Notes under the pieces: model-generated | Seen by the model: only the letters and a program-made list of their open reading frames with translations | Told to the model about the DNA's origin: nothing | Databases searched by the model: none | In this document: positions 1 to 8,532 of the stretch, in pieces | Position numbering within the stretch: the first letter of the stretch is position 1 | Layout: every line of letters begins with the position of its first letter | Assembly: GCA_040752515.1 (NCBI GenBank) | Contig: JBFMGQ010000011.1 | Span: 1 to 64,000 of the forward strand | Length of the DNA stretch: 64,000 nucleotides | Origin: Tenuifilum sp040752515 | Lineage (GTDB): Bacteria; Bacteroidota; Bacteroidia; Bacteroidales; Tenuifilaceae | Direction: 5' to 3' | Position numbers and translations under genes: made by a program

Positions 1-165
1 CAGGGACAACTTCAACTATTGTTTTGAGGGGGGAGGTCTCTTTTTAGTAATGAATTTTAATATCTGATTATCATGCATTTATTGGCGCAGGACTCAATAT
101 TTGCATTTTAGTCGGACAATAGTGATATTTTTTGTCAAAAAGTTGATTTTCTTTTTGATGGGTTG

Positions 166-173
166 TATCTTTG
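166..173 (+). promoter_or_regulatory. -7 promoter box of engB
   Basis: TATCTTTG matches the Bacteroidota -7 consensus TAnnTTTG, about 40 bases before the engB start. A TTG that could be the -33 element lies roughly 20 bases upstream. The first 165 bases of the window hold no gene I can recognise; they may carry the tail of a gene outside the window. Confidence 0.55.
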
Positions 174-214
174 GAACCAATCTGGGACAAAATGTTTAAC
201 TAAAATTTAAAGCT

Positions 215-832
215 ATGGTGATTCGAACAGCTAAGTTTGTAGCTAGTTATCCTAGTGTGCAAAAGTGCCCAAAATCCGATTTGCCTGAGTATGCATTCAT
301 CGGTCGTTCTAATGTGGGTAAGTCATCGCTGATAAATATGCTCACATGCACCAAGGCCTTGGCTAAAGTTTCGCAAACACCGGGCAAAACACAGCTCATC
401 AACTATTACCTCATTAATGACTCATGGCACCTGGTCGATTTGCCGGGCTATGGCTATGCCAAGGTATCGAAGGGTGAACGCGAGAAGTTCTCTGATATCG
501 TACTAAACTATATCCTCAAACGCGAGAACCTGCACCTGCTCTTTGTCCTTATCGACTCGCGGCTTGAGCCACAGGATATCGATATACAATTCATTAACTG
601 GCTGGGCGTTAACCAGGTTCCTTTTGCCCTTATTTTTACTAAAACCGATAAGGTTTCGAGCACGGTGCTGGACCAAAATATTGAGCTGCACAAAAAGGTG
701 CTGCATGAAACCTGGGAGGAACTGCCTCCAATTTTTACAACATCGTGTGTAACCCGCACAGGCCGTGAGGATGTGCTTAACTATATTGACTCGGTTTTTC
801 GGGAAGCAAAAATAACTCCTTGCCAGGTATAG
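215..832 (+). CDS. engB: Ribosome biogenesis GTP-binding protein EngB (YsxC/YihA)
   Basis: A 205-residue TRAFAC-class GTPase that helps assemble the large ribosomal subunit in the cytoplasm. The G motifs are visible in order: P-loop GRSNVGKSS at about residues 30-38, the G3 motif DLPGYGYA near 75-82 and the G4 motif TKTD at 142-145. The length and the DLPGYGYA signature are typical of EngB rather than Era or Der. The ATG at 215 follows a TATCTTTG promoter box. It is the first gene of a + strand housekeeping run (engB, prs, rplY, pth, S4 protein). Identity is secure. Confidence 0.96.
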   Translation: MVIRTAKFVASYPSVQKCPKSDLPEYAFIGRSNVGKSSLINMLTCTKALAKVSQTPGKTQLINYYLINDSWHLVDLPGYGYAKVSKGEREKFSDIVLNYILKRENLHLLFVLIDSRLEPQDIDIQFINWLGVNQVPFALIFTKTDKVSSTVLDQNIELHKKVLHETWEELPPIFTTSCVTRTGREDVLNYIDSVFREAKITPCQV

Positions 833-852
833 AACATGAGCCATAAAATTTG

Positions 853-860
853 TAAATTTG
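853..860 (+). promoter_or_regulatory. -7 promoter box of prs
   Basis: TAAATTTG fits TAnnTTTG and lies 28 bases before the prs ATG. Its last three bases, TTG, are in frame with prs and could be misread as a start codon. Confidence 0.6.
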
Positions 861-887
861 CGGGCATTAACGGAAAAAAATCCTAAA

Positions 888-1832
888 ATGCACAGCAAAC
901 ACCAAATAAAGTTCTTCACCGGCCGGAGCTCGCGTTACCTTGCCGAACGAATAGCACAAAGCTTTGGAATCCCCCTTGGGAAATCAACCTTAACCATTTT
1001 CAGCGATGGTGAGTTTCAGCCCTCATTCGATGAATCGGTGAGGGGGTGTACCGTTTTCATCATCCAGTCAACCTTTCCGCCGGTTGACAATCTTTTTGAG
1101 TTGCTGTTGATGATTGATGCTGCCCACAGGGCTTCGGCATACAAGGTTGTGGCCGTGATGCCATACTTTGGATGGGCACGGCAGGATCGTAAGGATAAAC
1201 CCCGTGTGGCCATTGGGGCAAAGCTGGTTGCCAACATGCTTGTTGCTGCCGGTGCCGACCGGGTTATGACCATGGACCTCCATGCCGATCAAATTCAAGG
1301 CTTCTTTGATGTTCCTGTCGATCACCTTTATGCATCGTCCATTTTTGTACCATACATCAAGAACTTGAACCTTGAAAACCTGGTTATTGCTGCACCCGAT
1401 ATGGGTGGTGCAAAGCGCGCTAATGCATACTCCAGGTTCCTGAACTCCTCGCTGGCTATCTGCCATAAGAATAGAGAGAGGGCTAACCAAATTGGCGAAA
1501 TGACCGTTATTGGCGATATTGAGGGTAGGCATGTGGTAATCCTCGACGACATGGTCGATACCGCAGGCACTCTTACCATGGCTGCCGATTTGATGATGAG
1601 CAAGGGGGCAGTTTCGGTTAGGGCCTTTGCTACACACCCGGTACTTTCGGGGTCAGCCTATGAACGTATTCGCGACTCCAAGCTTACTGAGTTGGTTGTA
1701 ACCGATACCATACCGTTGCGTCCCGATAAGGATACCACTAAAATAAAAGTACTATCGGTTGCCGAGCTCTTTGCCGATGTAATCAATAAGGTATATAACT
1801 ACCAATCAATTAGCGAAAAGTTTATCATTTAG
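888..1832 (+). CDS. prs: Ribose-phosphate pyrophosphokinase (PRPP synthetase)
   Basis: Makes PRPP from ribose 5-phosphate and ATP, feeding purine, pyrimidine, histidine, tryptophan and NAD synthesis. The protein shows the amino-terminal ligand site (FSDGEFQP) and the PRPP-binding loop DDMVDTAGT at about residues 220-228. With the ATG at 888 it is about 314 residues, the normal family length. An in-frame TTG at 858 would add ten residues, but it is part of the -7 promoter box TAAATTTG and cannot be in the mRNA. pyrE, carA and carB elsewhere in the window use or feed the same pathway. Identity is secure. Confidence 0.95.
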   Translation: MHSKHQIKFFTGRSSRYLAERIAQSFGIPLGKSTLTIFSDGEFQPSFDESVRGCTVFIIQSTFPPVDNLFELLLMIDAAHRASAYKVVAVMPYFGWARQDRKDKPRVAIGAKLVANMLVAAGADRVMTMDLHADQIQGFFDVPVDHLYASSIFVPYIKNLNLENLVIAAPDMGGAKRANAYSRFLNSSLAICHKNRERANQIGEMTVIGDIEGRHVVILDDMVDTAGTLTMAADLMMSKGAVSVRAFATHPVLSGSAYERIRDSKLTELVVTDTIPLRPDKDTTKIKVLSVAELFADVINKVYNYQSISEKFII

Positions 1833-1849
1833 TTTGAAATTTTTTTTAC

Positions 1850-1857
1850 TATCTTTG
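1850..1857 (+). promoter_or_regulatory. -7 promoter box of rplY
   Basis: TATCTTTG fits TAnnTTTG. A TTTG at 1833-1836, directly after the prs stop codon, is at the right distance for the -33 element. This gives rplY its own promoter and a leader of roughly 95-100 nt. Confidence 0.65.
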
Positions 1858-1863
1858 CAACCC

Positions 1864-1959
1864 GTTTCCCTCACGATAGGGTACGATGGGGGGCTGGTTA
1901 AGTGTTTGAGGGACAGCCCTGAGTAGTGCCTAAGTAATAACATAAATTATCAAGTGTAA
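1864..1959 (+). ncRNA. Structured 5' leader of rplY, possible H-type pseudoknot
   Basis: The leader can form helix 1 by pairing 1867-1873 (TCCCTCA) with 1907-1913 (TGAGGGA). It can form helix 2 by pairing 1890-1895 (GGGGCT) with 1915-1920 (AGCCCT), counting one G-U pair. The 5' strand of helix 2 lies in the loop of helix 1, so the two together make an H-type pseudoknot with one base between helices. A competing short hairpin CCCT/AGGG (1868-1871 with 1878-1881) is possible. The role as an L25-responsive leader is inference from position. Confidence 0.4.
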
Positions 1960-2535
1960 ATGAAAACAATTGAACTTTCAGCAGCTCCAAGGACCGAAAC
2001 TGGGAAAAAGGCTGCTAAGCAAAGCCGTAAATCGGAGTTTGTGCCTGCCGTTATTTACGGTGCAGGGGAAAACATCATGATTGCCCTAAACGAGAAGGAA
2101 CTTAGGAAGGTGATTTACACCCCTATTGTTTACCTGGTAAAGCTTAACGTTGATGGCAAGGTTCATGATGCAATTATTAAAGAGGTTCAGTACCATCCGG
2201 TTACCGATAAGATTTTACATGTCGATTTCCTAAAGGTATCGGAGAACAAACCCATTAACATTGCACTCCCCATTAACCTGGTTGGACAGGCTGAGGGCGT
2301 TAAGGCTGGTGGTAAGCTGTTGCAGGTGGTTCGTAAAATCAGGGTTAAAGGATTGGCTAAGGACTTACCCGATGCCATTGAAATTGATGTTACCCATCTT
2401 GGTATTGGTAAGAGCATTATGGTGGCTGAGCTCAGTTTCGATAGGTTTACCGTTGTTGAGCCCAAGAGCATGGTGATTGCAACTATTAAATCGACTCGTG
2501 CTGCTCGTGAAGCTCAGCAGGAACAAGGTAAATAA
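1960..2535 (+). CDS. rplY: 50S ribosomal protein L25 / general stress protein Ctc
   Basis: A 191-residue long-form L25 of the Ctc/TL5 type: an amino-terminal 5S rRNA-binding beta-barrel (about residues 1-90) and a carboxy-terminal TL5 domain (about 95-185) ending in a basic, charged tail. It binds 5S rRNA on the large ribosomal subunit. The ATG at 1960 follows a dedicated promoter and a structured leader. pth starts 11 bases after its stop, an arrangement common in bacteria. Identity is secure. Confidence 0.95.
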   Translation: MKTIELSAAPRTETGKKAAKQSRKSEFVPAVIYGAGENIMIALNEKELRKVIYTPIVYLVKLNVDGKVHDAIIKEVQYHPVTDKILHVDFLKVSENKPINIALPINLVGQAEGVKAGGKLLQVVRKIRVKGLAKDLPDAIEIDVTHLGIGKSIMVAELSFDRFTVVEPKSMVIATIKSTRAAREAQQEQGK

Positions 2536-2546
2536 TTAGTTTAAAG

Positions 2547-3110
2547 TTGAAGTATCTAATTACCGGGTTAGGGAATATCGGAAGTGAGTATTCCAACACC
2601 CGACATAATGTAGGATTTATGGTGTTGGACGCTCTTGCTAAGGCGTCCAACATTTCTTTTGCCGATGCCCGATACGGCTTTGTGGCTCAGCTTAAGCATA
2701 AGGGACGAACCTTTGTGCTTCTCAAACCATCAACCTACATGAACCTTAGCGGTAAGGCAGTTAACTACTGGCTTCAAAAGGAGAATATAGCACTGGAAAA
2801 CCTTTTGGTGGTGGTTGATGATATAGCCTTGCCCCTTGGGGCAATCAGGTTAAGGCCTAAGGGTAGCGATGGCGGCCATAATGGGCTAAAAAATATTAAC
2901 GATGTGCTTGGCACACAGGATTACGCTCGACTTCGCTTTGGCATTGGCAATGGCTTTAGCCGTGGTCGTCAGGTCGATTACGTGTTGGGTGAGTGGACCG
3001 ATGAGGAAATGAAGGTTCTTCCCGAGCGCTTAGCCCTAGCTGGTGAGGCTGTGCTTGCCTTTGGTACTATTGGGGTTGAGCGTGCCATGAACCTTTACAA
3101 TAATCGCTAG
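2547..3110 (+). CDS. pth: Peptidyl-tRNA hydrolase
   Basis: Releases peptidyl-tRNA that has dropped off ribosomes, recycling tRNA. The protein of about 187 residues begins MKYLITGLGNIG, contains NTRHNVGF with the catalytic His20, and has the catalytic aspartate in VVDDIALPLG near residue 93. The start codon is a TTG at 2547; no in-frame ATG upstream would fit, and the amino terminus matches the family from this codon. It is tightly placed after rplY (11 bases) and before the S4-domain gene (4 bases), so the three are probably cotranscribed. Confidence 0.95.
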   Translation: MKYLITGLGNIGSEYSNTRHNVGFMVLDALAKASNISFADARYGFVAQLKHKGRTFVLLKPSTYMNLSGKAVNYWLQKENIALENLLVVVDDIALPLGAIRLRPKGSDGGHNGLKNINDVLGTQDYARLRFGIGNGFSRGRQVDYVLGEWTDEEMKVLPERLALAGEAVLAFGTIGVERAMNLYNNR

Positions 3111-3114
3111 CAAC

Positions 3115-3546
3115 ATGGCCTCGATGCGGGTTGATAAATGGCTTTGGTTTGTTAGGGTTTTCAAAACCAGAACACTTGCCACCGAGTATTGCCGGAAGGG
3201 TCGTGTTGTGCGCAATGGAGTAACACTCAAACCCGCCCAGGAAATCCAAATAGGCGATATCATTACGGTTCGAAAACCGCCTGTAACCTATACCTTTAGG
3301 GTAAAAGACCTCCCCAAAAACCGCCTTGGTGCCAAGTTGGTTGAATCTTATATGGAAAACCTAACACCCCCTGAGGAGTTACAGAAACTCGACCCATCGT
3401 TTATGGCCTTCAACATTTACCGCGAACGCGGCACTGGCCGCCCCACCAAAAAGGAACGCCGCGAGATTGACGAACTTTTCGACTCCAGCTACGGGGGCTT
3501 CGATTGGGACAGCTTTGAGCCCGACGTCGACGATTTGGTCGATTAG
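3115..3546 (+). CDS. S4-domain RNA-binding protein, Hsp15 (HslR) family
   Basis: A 143-residue protein with an S4 RNA-binding fold at residues 4 to about 60 (begins MRVDKWLWFVRVFKTRT) and a charged, disordered carboxy terminus rich in Asp and Glu. In the Hsp15 family such proteins bind stalled 50S subunits that carry peptidyl-tRNA. That role fits the pth gene ending 4 bases upstream, which handles the same substrate. The rescue function is inferred from the family; the domain is clear. Confidence 0.88.
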   Translation: MASMRVDKWLWFVRVFKTRTLATEYCRKGRVVRNGVTLKPAQEIQIGDIITVRKPPVTYTFRVKDLPKNRLGAKLVESYMENLTPPEELQKLDPSFMAFNIYRERGTGRPTKKERREIDELFDSSYGGFDWDSFEPDVDDLVD

Positions 3547-3617
3547 TACCTTATGTTGCTAACCATGTGGCTTATGCAATAACTTGCAGAACTACCTAAA
3601 TTATTAGCCACTTCCAA

Positions 3618-4133
3618 TCAAACCTCTTTATATACCGAGGATATTTCGGCTATGAAAAGCCTATGGAAATCGCTTTTAGGGTAGTGTTTTTCAATGATGC
3701 CCTTATCAAGGAAATTCTCAGGCTTAATGTCGTCGATGTATAGCTTGCGGCATTCAATTACTAAACGAGCCTCGTTGAAAGCTATAGCGCTCTGCAAGTT
3801 GCTAACACTCAGGCCAGCAGCCTTAGTTTTATCGATATCGCGACCCGATTTGCTGCCACACAGCTCCAGCGCCGAACGCCATTTTTCATCGAAAAAGTTG
3901 AGGGTGAAATATTCATTTTGCTCCACAAATTGCAGAGTGTAGCGCTGTGGGCGTATGAAGATGAACGCCACGGGTTTATTCCATAGAATTCCAAAACCGC
4001 CCCACGAGGCTGTCATGCTATTATGCTTTTCCTTGCTGCCAGCAAGTATTAGCATCCATTGGTTATCGAGCAGGTCGAAGGTGTTCTCGCTCAACTCGAA
4101 GGGCGAAATGAACTTGTAAGTTTTTGATTCCAT
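3618..4133 (-). CDS. Flavin reductase family protein (FMN-binding split barrel)
   Basis: A 171-residue protein of the flavin reductase-like split-barrel family. Family-like features are the early NSMTASWGG segment (flavin contact in relatives), FIRPQRYT and the EYFTLNFF strand. Such proteins bind FMN and reduce flavin or act as small oxidoreductases in the cytosol; the substrate here is unknown. It is the last gene of a minus-strand operon after the ferritin-like/VIT1 gene (21-base gap). It converges on the S4-domain gene, and the 71-base gap between them shows no strong hairpin. Confidence 0.85.
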   Translation of the reverse strand: MESKTYKFISPFELSENTFDLLDNQWMLILAGSKEKHNSMTASWGGFGILWNKPVAFIFIRPQRYTLQFVEQNEYFTLNFFDEKWRSALELCGSKSGRDIDKTKAAGLSVSNLQSAIAFNEARLVIECRKLYIDDIKPENFLDKGIIEKHYPKSDFHRLFIAEISSVYKEV

Positions 4134-4154
4134 GGCTATGTCTTTAGTTTATGT

Positions 4155-5027
4155 CTAGTCGATTGGTATTCCCAGGTAGTTACGAACCAGCAAGCCTATT
4201 CCAAAGGTTAATGCCGATACACCAAGGCTAATGACCACCATCTCAATAAAACGATGCTTAAAGTTGAGGTTCTTAGCTACTGCGATGTAGAAGTTGAAGG
4301 CAAAAATGATTGCTATTGCAAGCGTAAGGGTTACAGCCAAGGCTACCATGTAGCTCGTGAGCAACAGGTAAGGGCTAATGAGGATGGCTACTGTAAAAAC
4401 ATAGGCCAACCCGGTGTAGATTGCCGATTTGCCGGCGTGCCGGTTATCGTTTTCGGTTTTAACCGACAGGTATTGCGATGCAGCCATTGAAAGCGATGCA
4501 GCAATGCCAGTAATTAGTCCGGCAACGGCTATCAGCCTGGTGTTTTGCATGGCAAGGCTAAAACCAGCTAGTGCTCCGGTAAGTTCCACCAGCGCATCGT
4601 TAAGCCCAAGAACCATTGAGCCGGCATATTCGAGTCGTTCTTCCTGAATTAAAGCAATGAGCTGGTCCTCGTGCTCCTCCTCCGATTTTTTAACGGCTTC
4701 AACCTCGGGCATGTATGGGATAACTCGCTCGTAAACTTCCTGAATTTTTTCTTCCTCACGTTCCATAAGTCTAAGGGCAAATGTTAACCCGAGTATCCTT
4801 CCGCAAATGGTGTAGAACCAAACCACAGTTTTTTTAGGTGCCACATCAACCCCTGAAATCTGCTTAAAAATATTGTAGTGTTTTAGCTCCTCGCCGGCAA
4901 TTTTTGATAGAACGGTTTTATTGTTCTTGTCGCTAGTAGATTTTGCCAGGTTTTTATATACCTGGTAACCGGTAATTTCCTCACGTTGGAAGAGTTTGGC
5001 ATGCTTTATAAGTTCGTCGCGGGTCAT
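4155..5027 (-). CDS. Ferritin-like/VIT1 fusion (MbfA-like membrane iron transporter)
   Basis: A 290-residue two-domain protein. Residues 1 to about 135 form a rubrerythrin-type four-helix domain with metal-ligand motifs (REEITGY, GEELKHY, SEEEHEDQ). Residues from about 140 form a CCC1/VIT1 membrane domain with around five hydrophobic segments, starting at GSMVLGLNDALVELTGALAG. MbfA proteins of this build export iron and protect against peroxide. The metal and direction of transport are inferred from the family. It sits 4 bases downstream of cutC and 21 bases before the flavin reductase gene, suggesting a metal or redox stress operon. Confidence 0.9.
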   Translation of the reverse strand: MTRDELIKHAKLFQREEITGYQVYKNLAKSTSDKNNKTVLSKIAGEELKHYNIFKQISGVDVAPKKTVVWFYTICGRILGLTFALRLMEREEEKIQEVYERVIPYMPEVEAVKKSEEEHEDQLIALIQEERLEYAGSMVLGLNDALVELTGALAGFSLAMQNTRLIAVAGLITGIAASLSMAASQYLSVKTENDNRHAGKSAIYTGLAYVFTVAILISPYLLLTSYMVALAVTLTLAIAIIFAFNFYIAVAKNLNFKHRFIEMVVISLGVSALTFGIGLLVRNYLGIPID

Positions 5028-5031
5028 CGTA

Positions 5032-5778
5032 TTACTTTTTGTTGAAGTATTGTTTTAGTTTTGCTATTGTGCTGGCGATGGTTTCGGCGTTTGTAAGCTG
5101 AATGGTGTTTTCCGGTAGTAAATCTGCTGTAAACGAAAGTCCGGTATGGTTAGTGTTGTAACGGGCAACAATTTCGCTTCCGCTCATATGAAACTGGGTT
5201 ACACCAAGCCGAGCAAGCTCCAGAATATTATTGTGGTTAATGCCACCGCCTGCAATTAAAGTTATTTTGCTACCACCTATGGTAATAAGTTGCCTAATTA
5301 ACTCGGCACCATCTATGGCTTTACTTTTTTGCCCTGAGGTTAAAAGGAAGTTACAACCACAGCTCATAATGTCCTCAAAAGCTTTAAGTGGTTCGGGCAT
5401 AATATCGAAGGCACGGTGAAAGGTAAATGAAAGCGGTTTGGCCGCCCAAACCAACTCGGTGGTTCTTTCCTTATCGAGTGTGCCATTAGCCTTTAGAATA
5501 CCACTAACAATTCCCTTAGCCCCAAGTTTTTTGCATATTTCCACATCGCGGAGCATTTGGCGGAATTCCATTTCGGTGTAAACAAAATCGCCTGGGCGAG
5601 GGCGGATAAGGACATTAACCGGAATGTTTAGCTGGTTAAGGGTTTCGGCTATACAGCCGAACGATGGGGTGGTCCCTCCTACATATAGATTTTCGCAGAG
5701 TTCAATCCGATTCGCTCCGCCTTTTTGGGCGTTCATGGCACTCTCAACCGAATTGGCGCAAACCTCAAGGGTAAACAT
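5032..5778 (-). CDS. cutC: CutC family protein
   Basis: A 248-residue TIM-barrel protein of the CutC family, with the family start (FTLEVCANSVESAMNAQ, GGANRIELCENL) and the later segments VLIRPRPGDFVYT and HRAFD. CutC was named for copper homeostasis, but its biochemical activity is not settled. The start ATG follows the stop of the transglutaminase gene by 3 bases (TAG GAG ATG), so translation is probably coupled. It precedes a metal-related membrane protein gene. Confidence 0.93.
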   Translation of the reverse strand: MFTLEVCANSVESAMNAQKGGANRIELCENLYVGGTTPSFGCIAETLNQLNIPVNVLIRPRPGDFVYTEMEFRQMLRDVEICKKLGAKGIVSGILKANGTLDKERTTELVWAAKPLSFTFHRAFDIMPEPLKAFEDIMSCGCNFLLTSGQKSKAIDGAELIRQLITIGGSKITLIAGGGINHNNILELARLGVTQFHMSGSEIVARYNTNHTGLSFTADLLPENTIQLTNAETIASTIAKLKQYFNKK

Positions 5779-5781
5779 CTC

Positions 5782-8436
5782 CTACTGCTTTAAAACTGCC
5801 AGCAACTGTTCGCCAAGGTTAATGCTGTAACCTGCGGAGTGGAAAACAATTTCTCCATTACTGTTAACAACAAGAACGATTGGATACAGCTGTTGTTCCC
5901 CGATAGCCTGACCAATCTGCCCTTCAAGTTCTCCTTTTTCATCGATTCCTGTAACAATGTTACTTGGATAGGGCTTACCATCGAAAACGGCCGCCAAATC
6001 TAATTTGCTTGCCGTTTTTCCTTTTGCAACTATAAGGGCAATAGCATTTCCCCTGCTACTGAATTCATTGCTGTGGGTGCTGATATCGCCAAGTAAATGC
6101 CTTGTGGGTTCAGCAAGTGGGTCGATAATTGCTATTACGGCAGGTTGTCCGTTTGCGATTTGCTCAATGGTTTTAGGGTTTTCGGTTATGGGTAGCAAAA
6201 CATCGGTGCTGATGCTACCCAGTACTTTTTTTTCACTTTTGGTTGATGGTATGGTTAGTGTAAATTGTAGCTTTTTGCCTCCCTCAACCTTTACATGGTA
6301 AATGCTGCAGGTTACTGTTCCCGATTTATGCCTATTCCCAGTTACTATTCGGTATAAACCTTCGGGTAGTTCCAGAGTTGCCGGGAATTTGCTTAGAGTT
6401 GGGCTATCCTCGTAATCGAGGGTTATGTATTTACCTTTCTCAAACCGGGCAATGGTGAAGTGTGTGTAATACTTTGGCTGTTCCACCACCGAGTTTTTAT
6501 CGAGATTAATTGTGAGCATCCCATTAGCTAGAGCGAGGGGTTGTGCCTCCTTTGATTCTGTAATATCCACATCTATCCATTTTCCGCTCATGAAGTATTG
6601 CGGTTTTTTGGTTGCAGGTTCTAAACGGGCAGCAATGCCAAAACTACGGCAGGCAGCTACAAAGAAAATTGCCATGGAATACTCGTCGGCGCGGCGAATC
6701 CGGTAAACACTTTCAGGACTTAATGGAACACGGTAGTAATTGCTTTCGTTGTCAAGGGTAACAAATTCCTTGATCCACTGAGTTAAGTTTTGAGGATTGT
6801 TGCGGAAAAAGCCAATCTCCTCGAAAGTAAACGCATCTTGCAGGAAGCTACGCCAGGGTGTAATGAGTTCCCTACCTATCCGAGGTGAAAGGATGTAGTT
6901 GTCAAATTCCTTTACCTTTCGGTTTTCAAGCAGAGCTGGGAACGAGTCAACTCGCGATAGATGGTCGAAAAGAATATCTGCGGTTATATCGCGCAAATCC
7001 TTCTCGCGCAGTGTCGATAGCATAGCTATCCCAACGGTTATATCCTTAGCATCGAGGTTTTTAATGAAATTGTAAATTTCGTTCCAGTTACCACGACTTT
7101 TTGAGAGCCATTTCCAGGTTTCATCAATGCTGATACCCTTTTCCATGGCTAAATTTGCAGCGGAAGCAGAGTCGATAAAGGTGCTTATGTAATTGCTGCG
7201 GATTTCATTACCCTGCTTAATCCTGCGGTTGTGTTCCTCGGCTTTGCCTTCCTCGTATGGCGGAATGGTTTGTTCGTCGGGTGGGGTTAGGGTAAGGGAG
7301 AGGTCGGTTGAGGGAACTTCGCTTTTGAGTGTTAGGTAGATATCGTTTTGATTTCTATCGGCCTTGGTGAAGGCATAGGTATTGTGTTTTTGAGCCCAAA
7401 TCATCAAATCGCCAATTCCGGTAGTAAGAGTGCACGAGCCTTTATCGTTGGTTTGCAGGGTGGCTATGGGGTAAAACTCGGCGTAGTTGTATAGCAGATA
7501 CTCAACCTTAGCCCCACTAACGGGTTGGCCGGTGCTATCGGTTACCGTAATGGTAAGTTTACGGGTTGGTGCATAGTTAGGCATAAGGTTGATTTCAGTA
7601 AAATAGCGGGTATGGTTAAGTTTCTCCTCGGCGCCATCGTATTTACCAAAAACAAAGGTTCGGGTCATCATGGCACGCTTTGCTGGGCTGGCAAACCATC
7701 CCCGGTCGAGTTCGGGTTCGGGTTCGCAGGCGCCCAGGAAGTGCCATTTCCCATCGACCCAAACTTCAACCCAAGCGTGATTATCGTCGGTGTGCGCCCA
7801 GCGGGGTGTGTAAACCTGTCGGGCAGGTATGCCCACCGAGCGGTAGGCAGCCACCGCAAATGTCGACTCCTCCCCACAACGGCCAAAGGCCGAACGCACT
7901 GCTGTTAGTGGGCCGCAGGTACGCTCATCGGTCGATTGGTAGGTGACCTTCTCGTGGCACCAGTAGTTTACCTCAAGGGCAGCCTGATAGGCATCGAGAC
8001 CCTGAAGTCGCTCCTTGAGTTCTTCCATAAACACCTCACGGGCATTGTCGGTATACTCATTGTTAACCCTGTAGGGCAAAACAAAGTGAAGGAAAATATC
8101 GGCAGGAACCTTGCGGGCCCACTTAAACTCTTTTTGGGCTTTTAGTGCAAGTTGCACATTTTTTAATACATAATCGGGCGAATGCATGGCTAAATCGCTA
8201 AGCGGCATGTATGCGTAAAGGAATTCAAACCCTTCGCGCTCCTTGGTGGTGAGTTTTGAATTGATTATTCTGTAAATGCTTGAATCGTAGGCGGCAACCA
8301 GTTTTATTCGTTCATCAAATTGCGCATGCACCTCTTTGCGTTTATCGCTACCCTTTATCAGGTGACGGTTAAAAAAGGTATCGCAAGAACTCAGAGCGAT
8401 AAGCAGCAATGCGCTGATAGTTACAATCTTCTTCAT
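5782..8436 (-). CDS. Transglutaminase-domain lipoprotein with thioredoxin-like C terminus
   Basis: An 884-residue protein with a lipoprotein signal (cleavage before Cys18, LSSC). The transglutaminase core has catalytic Cys187 (GRCGEES), His220 (DNHAWVEVW) and an acidic segment (GACEPEPELDRG) as third member. A carboxypeptidase-regulatory/Ig-like domain follows at about 310-375 (LTITVTDSTGQPVSGAKVEY), then a second region resembling a transglutaminase-type fold. The last ~130 residues resemble thioredoxin but have no CxxC. It is probably anchored at the envelope; the substrate is unknown. It is first in an operon with cutC. Confidence 0.85.
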   Translation of the reverse strand: MKKIVTISALLLIALSSCDTFFNRHLIKGSDKRKEVHAQFDERIKLVAAYDSSIYRIINSKLTTKEREGFEFLYAYMPLSDLAMHSPDYVLKNVQLALKAQKEFKWARKVPADIFLHFVLPYRVNNEYTDNAREVFMEELKERLQGLDAYQAALEVNYWCHEKVTYQSTDERTCGPLTAVRSAFGRCGEESTFAVAAYRSVGIPARQVYTPRWAHTDDNHAWVEVWVDGKWHFLGACEPEPELDRGWFASPAKRAMMTRTFVFGKYDGAEEKLNHTRYFTEINLMPNYAPTRKLTITVTDSTGQPVSGAKVEYLLYNYAEFYPIATLQTNDKGSCTLTTGIGDLMIWAQKHNTYAFTKADRNQNDIYLTLKSEVPSTDLSLTLTPPDEQTIPPYEEGKAEEHNRRIKQGNEIRSNYISTFIDSASAANLAMEKGISIDETWKWLSKSRGNWNEIYNFIKNLDAKDITVGIAMLSTLREKDLRDITADILFDHLSRVDSFPALLENRKVKEFDNYILSPRIGRELITPWRSFLQDAFTFEEIGFFRNNPQNLTQWIKEFVTLDNESNYYRVPLSPESVYRIRRADEYSMAIFFVAACRSFGIAARLEPATKKPQYFMSGKWIDVDITESKEAQPLALANGMLTINLDKNSVVEQPKYYTHFTIARFEKGKYITLDYEDSPTLSKFPATLELPEGLYRIVTGNRHKSGTVTCSIYHVKVEGGKKLQFTLTIPSTKSEKKVLGSISTDVLLPITENPKTIEQIANGQPAVIAIIDPLAEPTRHLLGDISTHSNEFSSRGNAIALIVAKGKTASKLDLAAVFDGKPYPSNIVTGIDEKGELEGQIGQAIGEQQLYPIVLVVNSNGEIVFHSAGYSINLGEQLLAVLKQ

Positions 8437-8532
8437 GTTGTAAGCTGTTTGTTATCAAAAAATAAATGTAAGGAATTTTTCAATTCAAACCTAATAGAGT
8501 TGATATAAATGTGATATTCTCAGGGAAAGGGG

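Noticed and set aside
1..165. Possible tail of an upstream gene at the left edge
   Set aside because: Short open stretches exist in all three frames but none has recognisable residues, so no feature can be supported.
503..919. Open frame antisense to engB and the prs promoter
   Set aside because: It overlaps a certain gene and a promoter and has no domain or signal.
1068..1637. Long open frame antisense to prs
   Set aside because: prs is certain from family motifs; the antisense frame has no recognisable domain and results from codon bias.
7525..7946. Open frames antisense to the transglutaminase gene
   Set aside because: They lie wholly within the conserved catalytic region of the real gene and are low-complexity basic sequences.
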